The notes under the pieces were generated by a model. It saw only the letters and a program-made list of their open reading frames with translations. It made no database searches and was not told the DNA's origin. From contig JAHBVH010000014.1 in assembly GCA_019637645.1 (NCBI GenBank), forward strand, positions 62,001-126,000: a stretch of DNA of 64,000 bases, read 5' to 3'. The position numbers were made by a program, and so were the translations under genes. This document shows, piece by piece, positions 32,615-41,812 of the stretch (the stretch's first letter is position 1; each line of letters opens with the position of its first letter). The DNA comes from Caldilineaceae bacterium. Its GTDB lineage: Bacteria > Chloroflexota > Anaerolineae > Caldilineales > Caldilineaceae.

Positions 32615-35600
32615 TCTGACTGTTCAGGCCCATACACCTGAGCAAGATCCCCCCACAACGCCGACCCCCAGCCGGTTGGGCCAAGCCGCGGTGCGTTTGG
32701 CCCAGAGTCATACAATCATAGCCGAAGGTGGGAAACCGCATACGCTAGCGGATGAACTCTCCTTGCCCGCGCGCCTGCCACTCCTGCGCCGCTTCTTACG
32801 CAACGCACATCAGGCTTTGGCTACCTCTGCCGATGAAGCGCTAACCACCTCCTATGCGGCAGAATGGCTGCTCGACAATTTCTATGCGGTCGAACAGGCA
32901 TTGCGCCAAGTGAAAGAGGATCTGCCCACACGCTATTATCAGGAATTGCCCAAGCTGCAAACCCCTGAATCCTTGGCTGGCTATCCCCGCGTCTATGCAT
33001 TGGCGCGTGCCTTCCTGATCTTTGAAGAGTATCAATTTGATCTGGAACGCTTTGTGCGCTTTGTGTTGGCCTATCAGCAACCCACTGCGCCCACCCGCGC
33101 CAGCACAACCGCCGATCCGCTCGCCTCCCCAGCGAACTCGCTGACCATGGGCGAGCTATGGGCGCTGCCAATTATGCTGCGCTTTGTCCTCCTCGAGGAT
33201 CTTGCCCTCGCCGCTCAACGCATTGCCGCGCTGGAAGAGGCCAAGCGCTATCCCGCGATCGAGCCCAGCACCATGGAGGACGCTGATCTAATCGCCAGTG
33301 TGATCCCCAATCTGCGCCAGCTCGACACGCAAGACTGGGAAGACTTTTTTGAACGGGTCAGTCTCGTCCATCAATTTCTCTGTGACGACCCCATGGGGGC
33401 CTATGCTCGCATGGACTTTCCCACCCGGAACCAATACCGGACGGTGATCGAGAAGCTGGCCGTGGCAACGACGGTGGCCGAACCCCGCGTGGCGCAACTG
33501 GCAATTGAGCTAGCCCGCACCGCTTATGCTGCCGAACTGGCCTTGGATGGTGCCCCGCGCGCGGAGCAAAGTCTGCAGGGGGCTCACCAATCCCACGCCA
33601 CTTCCCGCTCGTCGCTCAATCTAGCGCTGCCACGCCCTTGTCACGTTGGCTATTATCTTTTGGATGAAGGGTTGCAGGAGCTAGAGCAACGGCTTCACTA
33701 TCGCCCGCAAGGGTGGGCGCGGGTACAACGCTGGATCTTGCGCCACCCGACCCGTGTCTACTTGGGGATTAACCTCCTGAGCACGTTGATCATCCTGGCC
33801 CTGGTGACGCTCTATGGCGTGCAGCTCGGCGCTATGGGCTGGGGTATTACAGGCGCGCTCCTGCTCACGTTGGTACCCGCGCTGACGTTGGCCGCGAACT
33901 TTAGCAACTGGCTCGTGACCCACCTGCTGCCACCGCGGGTACTGCCGAAGCTAGACTTTGCAGCAGGTATCCCTGCCTTCTGTCGGACCATGGTGGTGAT
34001 CCCGGCCTTGGTGGCAAACCAGAGCGATATCGAGACACTGCTCAATGAGCTAGAGCAACACTATTTGCGCAACCCCGATCCCTACCTAACCTTTGCCCTG
34101 CTCAGCGACTTTAGCGACGCTGCCGCACCCGCCATGCCCGAAGACGCGGCCTTGCTAGAGCGCGCCCGGACTTTGGTAACCCAACTCAATGCGCGCTACC
34201 CCAAGCAGCCCTTCTACTTCTTTCACCGCGAACGGCGCTGGAATCCCAGCGAACAAAGTTGGCTCGGGTGGGAGCGCAAACGAGGGAAGCTCCATGAGTT
34301 TAATGCCTTGCTGCGGGGCGCTACCGATACTTCATACACCGTTCAGGTCGGGGAGCTCGCGGTCTTGCCACGCATTCGCTATGTGATCACCCTCGATGCC
34401 GACACTGTTTTGCCCAACGAAGGCGCACACCGTCTCATCGGCACCTTGGCCCATCCGTTGAACCATGCCCAATTCAACCCGCACACGGGCAAAGTGACGC
34501 ATGGCTATACGGTTTTACAACCGCGCGCCATGATCAAGCCCGCGAGTGCCAACCGCTCCCTCTTTACGCGCGTCTTTGCGGGCGACATGGGGCTCGATCT
34601 CTACACCATGGCCGTTTCCGATGTCTACCAAGATCTCTTTGGCGCGGGGATCTATGTCGGCAAGGGGATCTACGATGTCGATGCCTTTGAACGCAGCTTG
34701 GATCGGCGGGTCCCCGAGAATAGCCTGCTGAGCCATGACCTCTTTGAAGGCATTCATGGCCGCGTGGGGCTAGTCACCGACATTGTGCTCTATGAAGATT
34801 ATCCGCCCCACTATCTGGTGAACATGGCGCGGTCGCATCGATGGGTGCGCGGGGATTGGCAATTGTTGCCGTGGCTGCTGCCCACGACACCCCGTCAACT
34901 GGATCAGGGCGCGATGGGCAAAGCACCCAACGACCTCGCCCTGATCAACCGCTGGAAGATCGCCGACAATCTACGGCGCAGCCTCTTGGCCCCCGCCTTA
35001 TTGCTGCTCTTCTTGGCCGGCTGGACAATCTTGCCCGGCTCACCCCTCTTTTGGACCCTGTTGGGGTTGCTAACGCCAGCCTTTTCCCTGATCGCTGGCG
35101 CCGTCACGGGCTTGTTCCACGCGATGACGACCACGAGTGGCAATCCTTGGCAGCGCTTCTTCTATCCGCTGCGCAACAATGCCCTGCGCTGGCTGCTCTT
35201 TTTGGCCTTCCTCCCCCACGAAGCGATCTTGACGCTGGATGCCATTGGGCGCACATTGGTGCGGCTCTTGCTCCGGCGACGCAAAATGTTGGAATGGACA
35301 ACTGCCGCCCGGGCGGTGCGTCTCTTTGGCCGCGAAGTGACCGTCGAGACCACGCTCCTGCGCATGATGCCATCGCTCATCCTCGTCGCGCTCTTCGCCT
35401 TGTTGGTCAGCATGGTCAATCCACCGGCGATCTTTATCAGCGGCCCTTTCTTCTTGGTCTGGCTCCTGGCCGCCGAAATCGCCTATTGGATCAGCCGCCC
35501 CGTTGCCACCGAAATGCCGCCGCCCACCCCGGAACAACGGCGCAAACTGCGTTTGCTGGCACGCCGGACTTGGCTCTTCTATGAACAATTTGTGGGGCCG

Positions 35601-38600
35601 AACGATAACTGGCTACCCCCCGATCATTTTCAGGAAGCGCCGCGCGGAGTTGTAGCCCATCGCACATCGCCCACCAATGTCGGCCTCTACCTGATTTCGA
35701 TGGTGGCGGCCCATGATCTGGGCTATATCAGTACCACCGATCTCAAGGTACGCCTGCGTTTTACCTTTGACACCCTGGGGCGGCTCACCCGCCATCGTGG
35801 GCACTTTCTGAACTGGATCGATACGAGTAGTCTCCAGCCACTCCCACCGAGCTATGTCTCTACCGTCGATAGTGGGAACTTGGCCGGTTGTCTGATTGTG
35901 CTTAAACAGAGCTGTCTCGCCATCCCCCAACAAGCCGTCTGGCGCTGGCAATGGTGGGAAGGGTTGCTCGATACACTGGCGCTCCTCACGGCTGCTGTCC
36001 ACACGACCATAGCGGCCAAGGCCACACCTGCTGTGGTGAATGGTAGTAGCCAGCCTGCCCCCGTCGCCGAAGCGGAGCCCTTTCTCGCCTATCTCCAAGA
36101 ACTGCGCAGCCGCATTATCGCCGTGCGGAGTCAACCCGAACAGTGGCTCCCCTTGCTTGATACGCTAGTCAATACCGAGTTGCAGCAGTTGGATCAAGCG
36201 CTGGCCGATATTTTAGAAAACAATGCCGCGCTCTTTGAGATTGAGATCCTCCAAGAATACCGGATTACGGTCGAGCGGATTCATCAACACCTCCACACGA
36301 TGGCGCGTGAACTCAGCACCTTATTGCCGTGGTTGGTCGCTATGCAGACGCCGCCACCCCTCTTCGCCGCGGCAACGGCCCCTGCCGATCTTCGTCAACA
36401 CTGGCAGACTTTGAACGAGCAATTGCCGCGCACGCCAACGTGGGGTGATGTAGCAACAGCCTGTGTGGAAGGGCAGCAGGTGCTCCGACAGCTCTGCCGA
36501 ACCCTGGAACAGCGCCCCGCACCAGCCGATGCGGACGCGGTGGCGACGGCGCGTGCTTGGTGTGAAGATCTTGCCAAGCGGCTTGGCTCGGCGCAGACAT
36601 TAGTCACAACCTTGTTGACTGACCTGGCAACGGTAGCCACTGAAGCCGATACGCTGGTGGCCGCAATGGACTTTCACTTTCTCTACCATCCCCAGCGCAA
36701 GGTCTTCCACATTGGCTATAACCTGGATAGTGGGCGGCTGGACAACAGCTACTATGATCTTTTGGCGTCGGAAGCGCGGATTGCCAGCCTGTTGGCGATT
36801 GCCAAACATGATGTCCCCCAACAGCATTGGTTGCAGCTAGGCCGCCCCTTGACTAAAACCACCAGTGGCGAACAAGCACTGCTCTCGTGGAGCGGCACCA
36901 TGTTTGAATATCTCATGCCGCCGCTCATCCTGCGCAGCTATCCCGATACGTTGCTCCACCAGAGCTGTCGTGCCGCGGTGGCACAGCAGATTGACTATGG
37001 CCGGACTAAGGGGGTGCCTTGGGGGATTTCTGAATCGGGCTTCTACACCTTTGATGCGGCCATGAACTATCAATATCGCGCCTTTGGCGTGCCGGGGTTG
37101 GGCTTTAAGCGCGGTCTCTCCGAGGATCTCGTCATTGCCCCCTATGCCTCGCTCATTGCGTTGCCGATAGCCCCCGCTGCTGTGCTGGAAAATATCCAAC
37201 GTCTTGAGGAGATCAAAGCCATTGGCCGCTATGGCTGCTATGAAGCGATTGATTTCACCGCGGCCCATTTGCCGCTGGGACAGGACTACGCCATTGTCCG
37301 CTCGTATATGGCACATCACCAAGGCATGATCATGTTGGCGCTGGCCGATTATCTCCAAGGCAAGCGCATGGTGGAGCGCTTCCATGCCGAACCGATGGTT
37401 CAGAGCGTGGAGTTACTGCTGCAAGAACAGATTCCGCAGGGCGCGCCCCTCCAATACCCCCATGAGGATGAACAGCAGGTGCTGGCTCCCGATAAAGCGA
37501 CCGCGGCTATTGCCCCGTGGTCGGTGCCGGTGGACTCGCCGCTGCCTTTGCTCCACTCGTTGTCCAATGGTCGCTATGGCCTCTTGCTCACCAACGCGGG
37601 CAGTGGCTATAGCAACCAGGGCGATCTGCGCTTTACCCGCTGGCGCGCGGATACTACGCTGGATGACTGGGGCTCCTGGCTCTATCTTCAAGATCTAGAG
37701 CGCAAGTTGCTTTGGTCCGCGGGACGCCAACCCACGGGGCAGCATGGCGACTATGAAGAGGTCACTTTCCATCCGCACATGGTGGAATTTCGGCGGCGTG
37801 ACCACAGCATTGCCCTCCAAATGGCGGTGACTGTCGCCCCCGATCATGATGTCGAGGTGCGCCGTGTTACCCTTGCCAATGAAAGCGAAACGACGCGGCG
37901 CTTGGGGATCACTAGCTATGCCGAGGTGGTCTTAAGCGCCAGCGGTGCCGATGGTCGTCATCCGGCCTTTGCCAAGCTCTTTGTCGAGAGTGAATATCTC
38001 CCGGAACTCGGCGCGCTACTCTTCCGCCGCCGTCCGCGGGCCGCCACCGAAGCCCCCCAATTCCTGCTGCACATGCTGGTGCGGGGCCAAGGGCCACCGG
38101 AGCAAAGTAGCCCTCCGCTCTTCTATGAAAGTGATCGCGCCCGCTTTCTGGGGCGCGGCCACAGCGCGCGTCAACCCGCGGCATTACAGAACGCGGCGTG
38201 GTGGGCAACGGATGGGCAAGGCGTTACCGGTGCAACCTTAGATCCGGTGATGGCGTTGGGACAAACGATAGAGCTGCCGCCCCATAGCACCGTGCAACTG
38301 GCTTGGCTGACGCTCACCGCGCCCACCCGAGAAGAGCTACTCGCACTGGCCCGCCGCTTCCTCGCCTGGAGCACCATTGAGCGTACCTTTTTGCGGGCCC
38401 GCAGCCAAGCAGAACGAGAATTGCGCCAATTGGGCTTCCAGGGGGATCTGTTGCAACAGATTCAGCAGCTTCTTTCTTTGCTCTACTACCCCAATGCCGT
38501 CCAGCGGGCCGAGCCCGCCCTCCTGGCCGCCAATCGCCTGGGGCAATCGAGCTTATGGGGCTTTGGCATCTCGGGCGATTATCCAATCCTTCTGGCGCGC

Positions 38601-41510
38601 ATGAGCAGCGAGACAGAGGGCGAACTGCTGCACGATCTCTTGCTCGCACATACCTACTGGCGGCGGCGGGGCATTCAGATCGATCTGGTCATTCTGAACC
38701 AACAGGACACCAATTACGGGCAAAATTTACAAAACGCCATTCATCGCTTGATTCGGCGGCTCGATAGTGACGGCTGGGTCAATCAGCGGGGAGGCATCTT
38801 TATCCTGCGTGCTGACCAGATGGGCGAAGAGACGCGCGTCTTATTGCAAACGGCGGCGCGTGTCCTGCTGGATGGACGCCAAGGTTCGCTAGCGGAACAA
38901 CTGGCAGATCTCCAGCACCAGATCACGCCGCTACCGCTCTTGGAGCCAACCCTCAACCATGAGGACGAAGCCGACGCCAAGCTGGCACCGCTGGCCCGCC
39001 CCACCGATCTCCGCTTTGATAATGGCTTCGGCGGCTTTAGCCCCGATGGCCGCGAGTATCAGATCTACTTGTTGCCAGAAACCAGCGCTTCTTTGCGAGC
39101 AGAAGCGCCAGAAACCAGCGCTTCTTTGCGAGCAGAAGCGCCAGAAACCAGCGCTTCTGCCGCGGCAAACCCACCCGCCACCACGCCAGCCCCCTGGATC
39201 AATGTTGTGGCGAATGCCGACTTTGGCTTCTTGGCCACCGAGAATGGCGGGGGCTACACCTGGGCAGTTAACAGCGGCGAAAATCGCTTGACCACTTGGC
39301 GGAACGATCCCGTAACCGACCTACCTGCCGAAGCCCTCTATCTGCGTGATGAAGAGACGGCGCGTTTTTGGTCCCCCATGCCCCAACCGGCCCCCGCCGC
39401 CGCCCCCTACTTGGTTCGGCATGGCGCGGGCTATACCGTCTATGAACACAACAGCCATCACCTGCGCCAAACGGTCACCCTCTTTGTCGCGCCCGATGCC
39501 CCGGTGAAGATCGTCAAGCTGCGGCTGGAAAACGCCAGCGCGACCCGCCCGCGGCGGATCACCGCCACCTTTTATGCTGAATGGGTGTTGGGCGTCAACC
39601 GGGAAAGCAGTCAACCATTTGTGGTGCCCGAATATGAAGAGAGCCGGCAAGCCCTGTTGGCGGCGAACTACTACAATGCCGAATTTGGCGAGCGCGTCGC
39701 CTTTGTGGCCGCGAGCAAAGAACTCCACGGCCTCACGGCTGACCGGACCGAGTTTCTCGGACGGCTGGGCACGTTGCAACGGCCTGCCGCGCTCCAGCGG
39801 ATTGGTCTAGCCAGCCGGGTTGAAGCGGGGGTAGATCCTTGCGCGGCTTTGCAGCTTCACCTCGATCTGCCCGTCGGCGGCAGTGAAGAAGTTTGGTTTA
39901 TCATCGGTCAGGGCGCCACACGCACCGAAAGCCTGGAGCTGATTCGGCGCTTCCAGGCGCATGAGCCAGTTGACGCCGCCTGGCAAGCTGTCCACGAACA
40001 GTGGGATGCCATCCTCGGGACAGTCACGGTCCAAACGCCGGACGCGGCCATGGATCTCTTGCTCAATCGTTGGCTGCTCTACCAAGCATTGGCCTGTCGA
40101 ATCTGGGGGCGCTCGGCGCTCTATCAATCGAGCGGGGCCTATGGCTTCCGCGATCAGCTCCAAGATATGATGGCGCTGACCCATGCCCGGCCCGATCTCG
40201 TGCGCGCCCATCTTTTGCGCAGTGCGCGTCATCAATTTGAAACGGGCGATGTCCTCCATTGGTGGCATCCACCTTCTGGCCGCGGCGTCCGTACCCGCAT
40301 GACCGATGACTTGGCTTGGCTGCCCTATGTCACGGCCCACTATGTGTTGACAACGGGCGATACGGGCGTGCTCCAAGAGCGGGTTCGTTTCTTGCGCGGC
40401 GAGCCGCTGGGTAAAGACGAAGAAGAGCGTTATGCCCTCTATGAGCCAACCCCAACCAGCTACACCCTCTATGACCACTGTCGGCGGGCGTTGCAACGCG
40501 CGGTGACGGCGGGCGAACATGGAATTCCACTCATGGGCGCGGGGGACTGGAATGATGGCATGAATCGGGTCGGCATTGAGGGCAAAGGCGAAAGTATCTG
40601 GCTGGGCTGGTTCTTACACGGCACTTTGACGACCTTTGCCCAACTCTGTGCGACCATCCAAGACGCGGCCCAGGCGGAACAATATCGCGCCCAAGCCGAA
40701 ACGATCCGCCAGGCCATTGAAACCCATGGTTGGGACGGCGCTTGGTATCGCCGCGCCTACTATGATGATGGCTCGCCGCTAGGCTCTGCCCAGAACAGCG
40801 AATGCCAGATCGACGCCATTGCCCAGTCGTGGGCGGTGCTGACGGGGGCTGCCGCGCCGGAACGGGCCCAACAAGCCATGAACGCGGTGCTAGAACGGTT
40901 GGTGCGCTGGGACGATCGCTTGATCCTGCTCTTTACCCCTCCCTTTGACAAAACCACGCGCGATCCAGGCTATATCAAAGGCTATCTGCCGGGGATTCGT
41001 GAAAATGGCGGCCAATATACCCACGCCGCGCTCTGGACCATTTGGGCCTTTGCCGATCTAGGCCAGGGTGATCGGGCCGAGGAGCTCTTCCGGCTGATCA
41101 ACCCCATCTATCGCAGTGATTCACCGGCAAAGGCCGACCATTATAAAGTGGAGCCGTATGTCATTGCCGCCGATGTCTATGGCGTCCCGCCCCACGGGGG
41201 TCGCGGTGGCTGGACATGGTATACGGGCTCCAGTGGCTGGATGTACCGGCTAGGCATCGAGGCCATTTTGGGGCTGCGCCGCGAAGGGACAGCGCTGATC
41301 CTCAATCCCTGTATCCCCAAAGCTTGGCCCAGCTTTACCCTGACCTATCGCTACGGCCAAAGTACCTACACCATTCGAGTAGAAAATCCCCACGGGGTCA
41401 ACCGCGGGGTACAGCAGGTGACTCTGGATGGCGCTCCTTTGTCAACCGCTAGGCTGCCCTTGACTGACGACGGCCAGACCCACCAAGTGATGGTGACGCT
41501 CGGGGCGTGA
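32589..41510 (+). CDS. Cyclic beta-1,2-glucan synthase-like protein (NdvB/ChvB type)
   Basis: This protein has 2973 residues. Domain order: an N-terminal region (~1-390); two membrane segments (~395-450); a GT84 glycosyltransferase (~455-790) with V-I-T-L-D-A-D-T-V-L-P and R-S-H-R-W-V-R-G-D-W-Q-L-L; several membrane spans (~795-980); a glucoamylase-like region (~1000-1620); and a GH94 phosphorylase-like region with two beta-sandwich units and a catalytic (alpha/alpha)6 barrel containing M-T-D-D-L-A-W-L-P and G-A-G-D-W-N-D-G-M near residue 2650. This matches rhizobial NdvB (~2800 residues), which builds and cyclises beta-1,2-glucan for export to the periplasm. A linker near residues 2163-2195 carries an 11-residue tandem repeat. 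In this phylum the product and its location would differ from proteobacteria. Confidence 0.9.
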   Translation: MIMLQQPSDLTVQAHTPEQDPPTTPTPSRLGQAAVRLAQSHTIIAEGGKPHTLADELSLPARLPLLRRFLRNAHQALATSADEALTTSYAAEWLLDNFYAVEQALRQVKEDLPTRYYQELPKLQTPESLAGYPRVYALARAFLIFEEYQFDLERFVRFVLAYQQPTAPTRASTTADPLASPANSLTMGELWALPIMLRFVLLEDLALAAQRIAALEEAKRYPAIEPSTMEDADLIASVIPNLRQLDTQDWEDFFERVSLVHQFLCDDPMGAYARMDFPTRNQYRTVIEKLAVATTVAEPRVAQLAIELARTAYAAELALDGAPRAEQSLQGAHQSHATSRSSLNLALPRPCHVGYYLLDEGLQELEQRLHYRPQGWARVQRWILRHPTRVYLGINLLSTLIILALVTLYGVQLGAMGWGITGALLLTLVPALTLAANFSNWLVTHLLPPRVLPKLDFAAGIPAFCRTMVVIPALVANQSDIETLLNELEQHYLRNPDPYLTFALLSDFSDAAAPAMPEDAALLERARTLVTQLNARYPKQPFYFFHRERRWNPSEQSWLGWERKRGKLHEFNALLRGATDTSYTVQVGELAVLPRIRYVITLDADTVLPNEGAHRLIGTLAHPLNHAQFNPHTGKVTHGYTVLQPRAMIKPASANRSLFTRVFAGDMGLDLYTMAVSDVYQDLFGAGIYVGKGIYDVDAFERSLDRRVPENSLLSHDLFEGIHGRVGLVTDIVLYEDYPPHYLVNMARSHRWVRGDWQLLPWLLPTTPRQLDQGAMGKAPNDLALINRWKIADNLRRSLLAPALLLLFLAGWTILPGSPLFWTLLGLLTPAFSLIAGAVTGLFHAMTTTSGNPWQRFFYPLRNNALRWLLFLAFLPHEAILTLDAIGRTLVRLLLRRRKMLEWTTAARAVRLFGREVTVETTLLRMMPSLILVALFALLVSMVNPPAIFISGPFFLVWLLAAEIAYWISRPVATEMPPPTPEQRRKLRLLARRTWLFYEQFVGPNDNWLPPDHFQEAPRGVVAHRTSPTNVGLYLISMVAAHDLGYISTTDLKVRLRFTFDTLGRLTRHRGHFLNWIDTSSLQPLPPSYVSTVDSGNLAGCLIVLKQSCLAIPQQAVWRWQWWEGLLDTLALLTAAVHTTIAAKATPAVVNGSSQPAPVAEAEPFLAYLQELRSRIIAVRSQPEQWLPLLDTLVNTELQQLDQALADILENNAALFEIEILQEYRITVERIHQHLHTMARELSTLLPWLVAMQTPPPLFAAATAPADLRQHWQTLNEQLPRTPTWGDVATACVEGQQVLRQLCRTLEQRPAPADADAVATARAWCEDLAKRLGSAQTLVTTLLTDLATVATEADTLVAAMDFHFLYHPQRKVFHIGYNLDSGRLDNSYYDLLASEARIASLLAIAKHDVPQQHWLQLGRPLTKTTSGEQALLSWSGTMFEYLMPPLILRSYPDTLLHQSCRAAVAQQIDYGRTKGVPWGISESGFYTFDAAMNYQYRAFGVPGLGFKRGLSEDLVIAPYASLIALPIAPAAVLENIQRLEEIKAIGRYGCYEAIDFTAAHLPLGQDYAIVRSYMAHHQGMIMLALADYLQGKRMVERFHAEPMVQSVELLLQEQIPQGAPLQYPHEDEQQVLAPDKATAAIAPWSVPVDSPLPLLHSLSNGRYGLLLTNAGSGYSNQGDLRFTRWRADTTLDDWGSWLYLQDLERKLLWSAGRQPTGQHGDYEEVTFHPHMVEFRRRDHSIALQMAVTVAPDHDVEVRRVTLANESETTRRLGITSYAEVVLSASGADGRHPAFAKLFVESEYLPELGALLFRRRPRAATEAPQFLLHMLVRGQGPPEQSSPPLFYESDRARFLGRGHSARQPAALQNAAWWATDGQGVTGATLDPVMALGQTIELPPHSTVQLAWLTLTAPTREELLALARRFLAWSTIERTFLRARSQAERELRQLGFQGDLLQQIQQLLSLLYYPNAVQRAEPALLAANRLGQSSLWGFGISGDYPILLARMSSETEGELLHDLLLAHTYWRRRGIQIDLVILNQQDTNYGQNLQNAIHRLIRRLDSDGWVNQRGGIFILRADQMGEETRVLLQTAARVLLDGRQGSLAEQLADLQHQITPLPLLEPTLNHEDEADAKLAPLARPTDLRFDNGFGGFSPDGREYQIYLLPETSASLRAEAPETSASLRAEAPETSASAAANPPATTPAPWINVVANADFGFLATENGGGYTWAVNSGENRLTTWRNDPVTDLPAEALYLRDEETARFWSPMPQPAPAAAPYLVRHGAGYTVYEHNSHHLRQTVTLFVAPDAPVKIVKLRLENASATRPRRITATFYAEWVLGVNRESSQPFVVPEYEESRQALLAANYYNAEFGERVAFVAASKELHGLTADRTEFLGRLGTLQRPAALQRIGLASRVEAGVDPCAALQLHLDLPVGGSEEVWFIIGQGATRTESLELIRRFQAHEPVDAAWQAVHEQWDAILGTVTVQTPDAAMDLLLNRWLLYQALACRIWGRSALYQSSGAYGFRDQLQDMMALTHARPDLVRAHLLRSARHQFETGDVLHWWHPPSGRGVRTRMTDDLAWLPYVTAHYVLTTGDTGVLQERVRFLRGEPLGKDEEERYALYEPTPTSYTLYDHCRRALQRAVTAGEHGIPLMGAGDWNDGMNRVGIEGKGESIWLGWFLHGTLTTFAQLCATIQDAAQAEQYRAQAETIRQAIETHGWDGAWYRRAYYDDGSPLGSAQNSECQIDAIAQSWAVLTGAAAPERAQQAMNAVLERLVRWDDRLILLFTPPFDKTTRDPGYIKGYLPGIRENGGQYTHAALWTIWAFADLGQGDRAEELFRLINPIYRSDSPAKADHYKVEPYVIAADVYGVPPHGGRGGWTWYTGSSGWMYRLGIEAILGLRREGTALILNPCIPKAWPSFTLTYRYGQSTYTIRVENPHGVNRGVQQVTLDGAPLSTARLPLTDDGQTHQVMVTLGA
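39075..39158 (+). repeat. In-frame minisatellite, 2.5 x 33 bp
   Basis: Two exact copies and one partial copy of a 33-bp unit encode the 11-residue repeat P-E-T-S-A-S-L-R-A-E-A. The unit contains an inverted repeat (AGCGCTTCT ... AGAAGCGC). It lies between two beta-sandwich units of the glucan synthase, where length variation should be tolerated. Confidence 0.9.
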
Positions 41511-41526
41511 AGCGTGGTTAAACCCC

Positions 41527-41574
41527 GCAGCTAACCGCGAAAAGCACCCTCAGGCGCTTTTCGCGGTTAGCTGC
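41527..41574 (+). terminator. 19-bp-stem hairpin after glucan synthase gene
   Basis: A perfect 19-bp stem (arm GCAGCTAACCGCGAAAAGC) around a 10-nt loop, 17 bp after the stop codon. No U-tract follows, but the strength and position favour a terminator or RNA-stabilising end. Confidence 0.6.
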
Positions 41575-41780
41575 CAGATCAGGATCCTAGGGTGATGCTG
41601 CATGATGATGCTCGCGCTTGTCTCCTCGAGCCTTTGCCCTCGCTCTGCGGAAGCTAGCTTCCATGTTATAATGATCCATATATCTGATCCAACCATTCCT
41701 ATTTGTTGCGAGAGGTGTTTTCCTCTCTAGAAAAGAGTGTCATCATGAGCTGTTGCAGGGCAGAGGCGCACGCTTGGCTT

Positions 41781-41804
41781 CTCCTGGCGCGCGCGCGCCA
41801 GGAG
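41781..41804 (+). promoter_or_regulatory. 24-bp perfect palindrome masking the Shine-Dalgarno site
   Basis: The perfect palindrome with arm CTCCTGGCGCGC ends in ...CCAGGAG; its last four bases (GGAG) belong to the AGGAGG ribosome-binding site of the exporter gene starting at 41813. If it folds in the mRNA, the ribosome-binding site is paired with CTCCT. This could be an RNA-level switch, but no ligand-binding domain is apparent. Confidence 0.6.
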
Positions 41805-41812
41805 GTCGGTCA

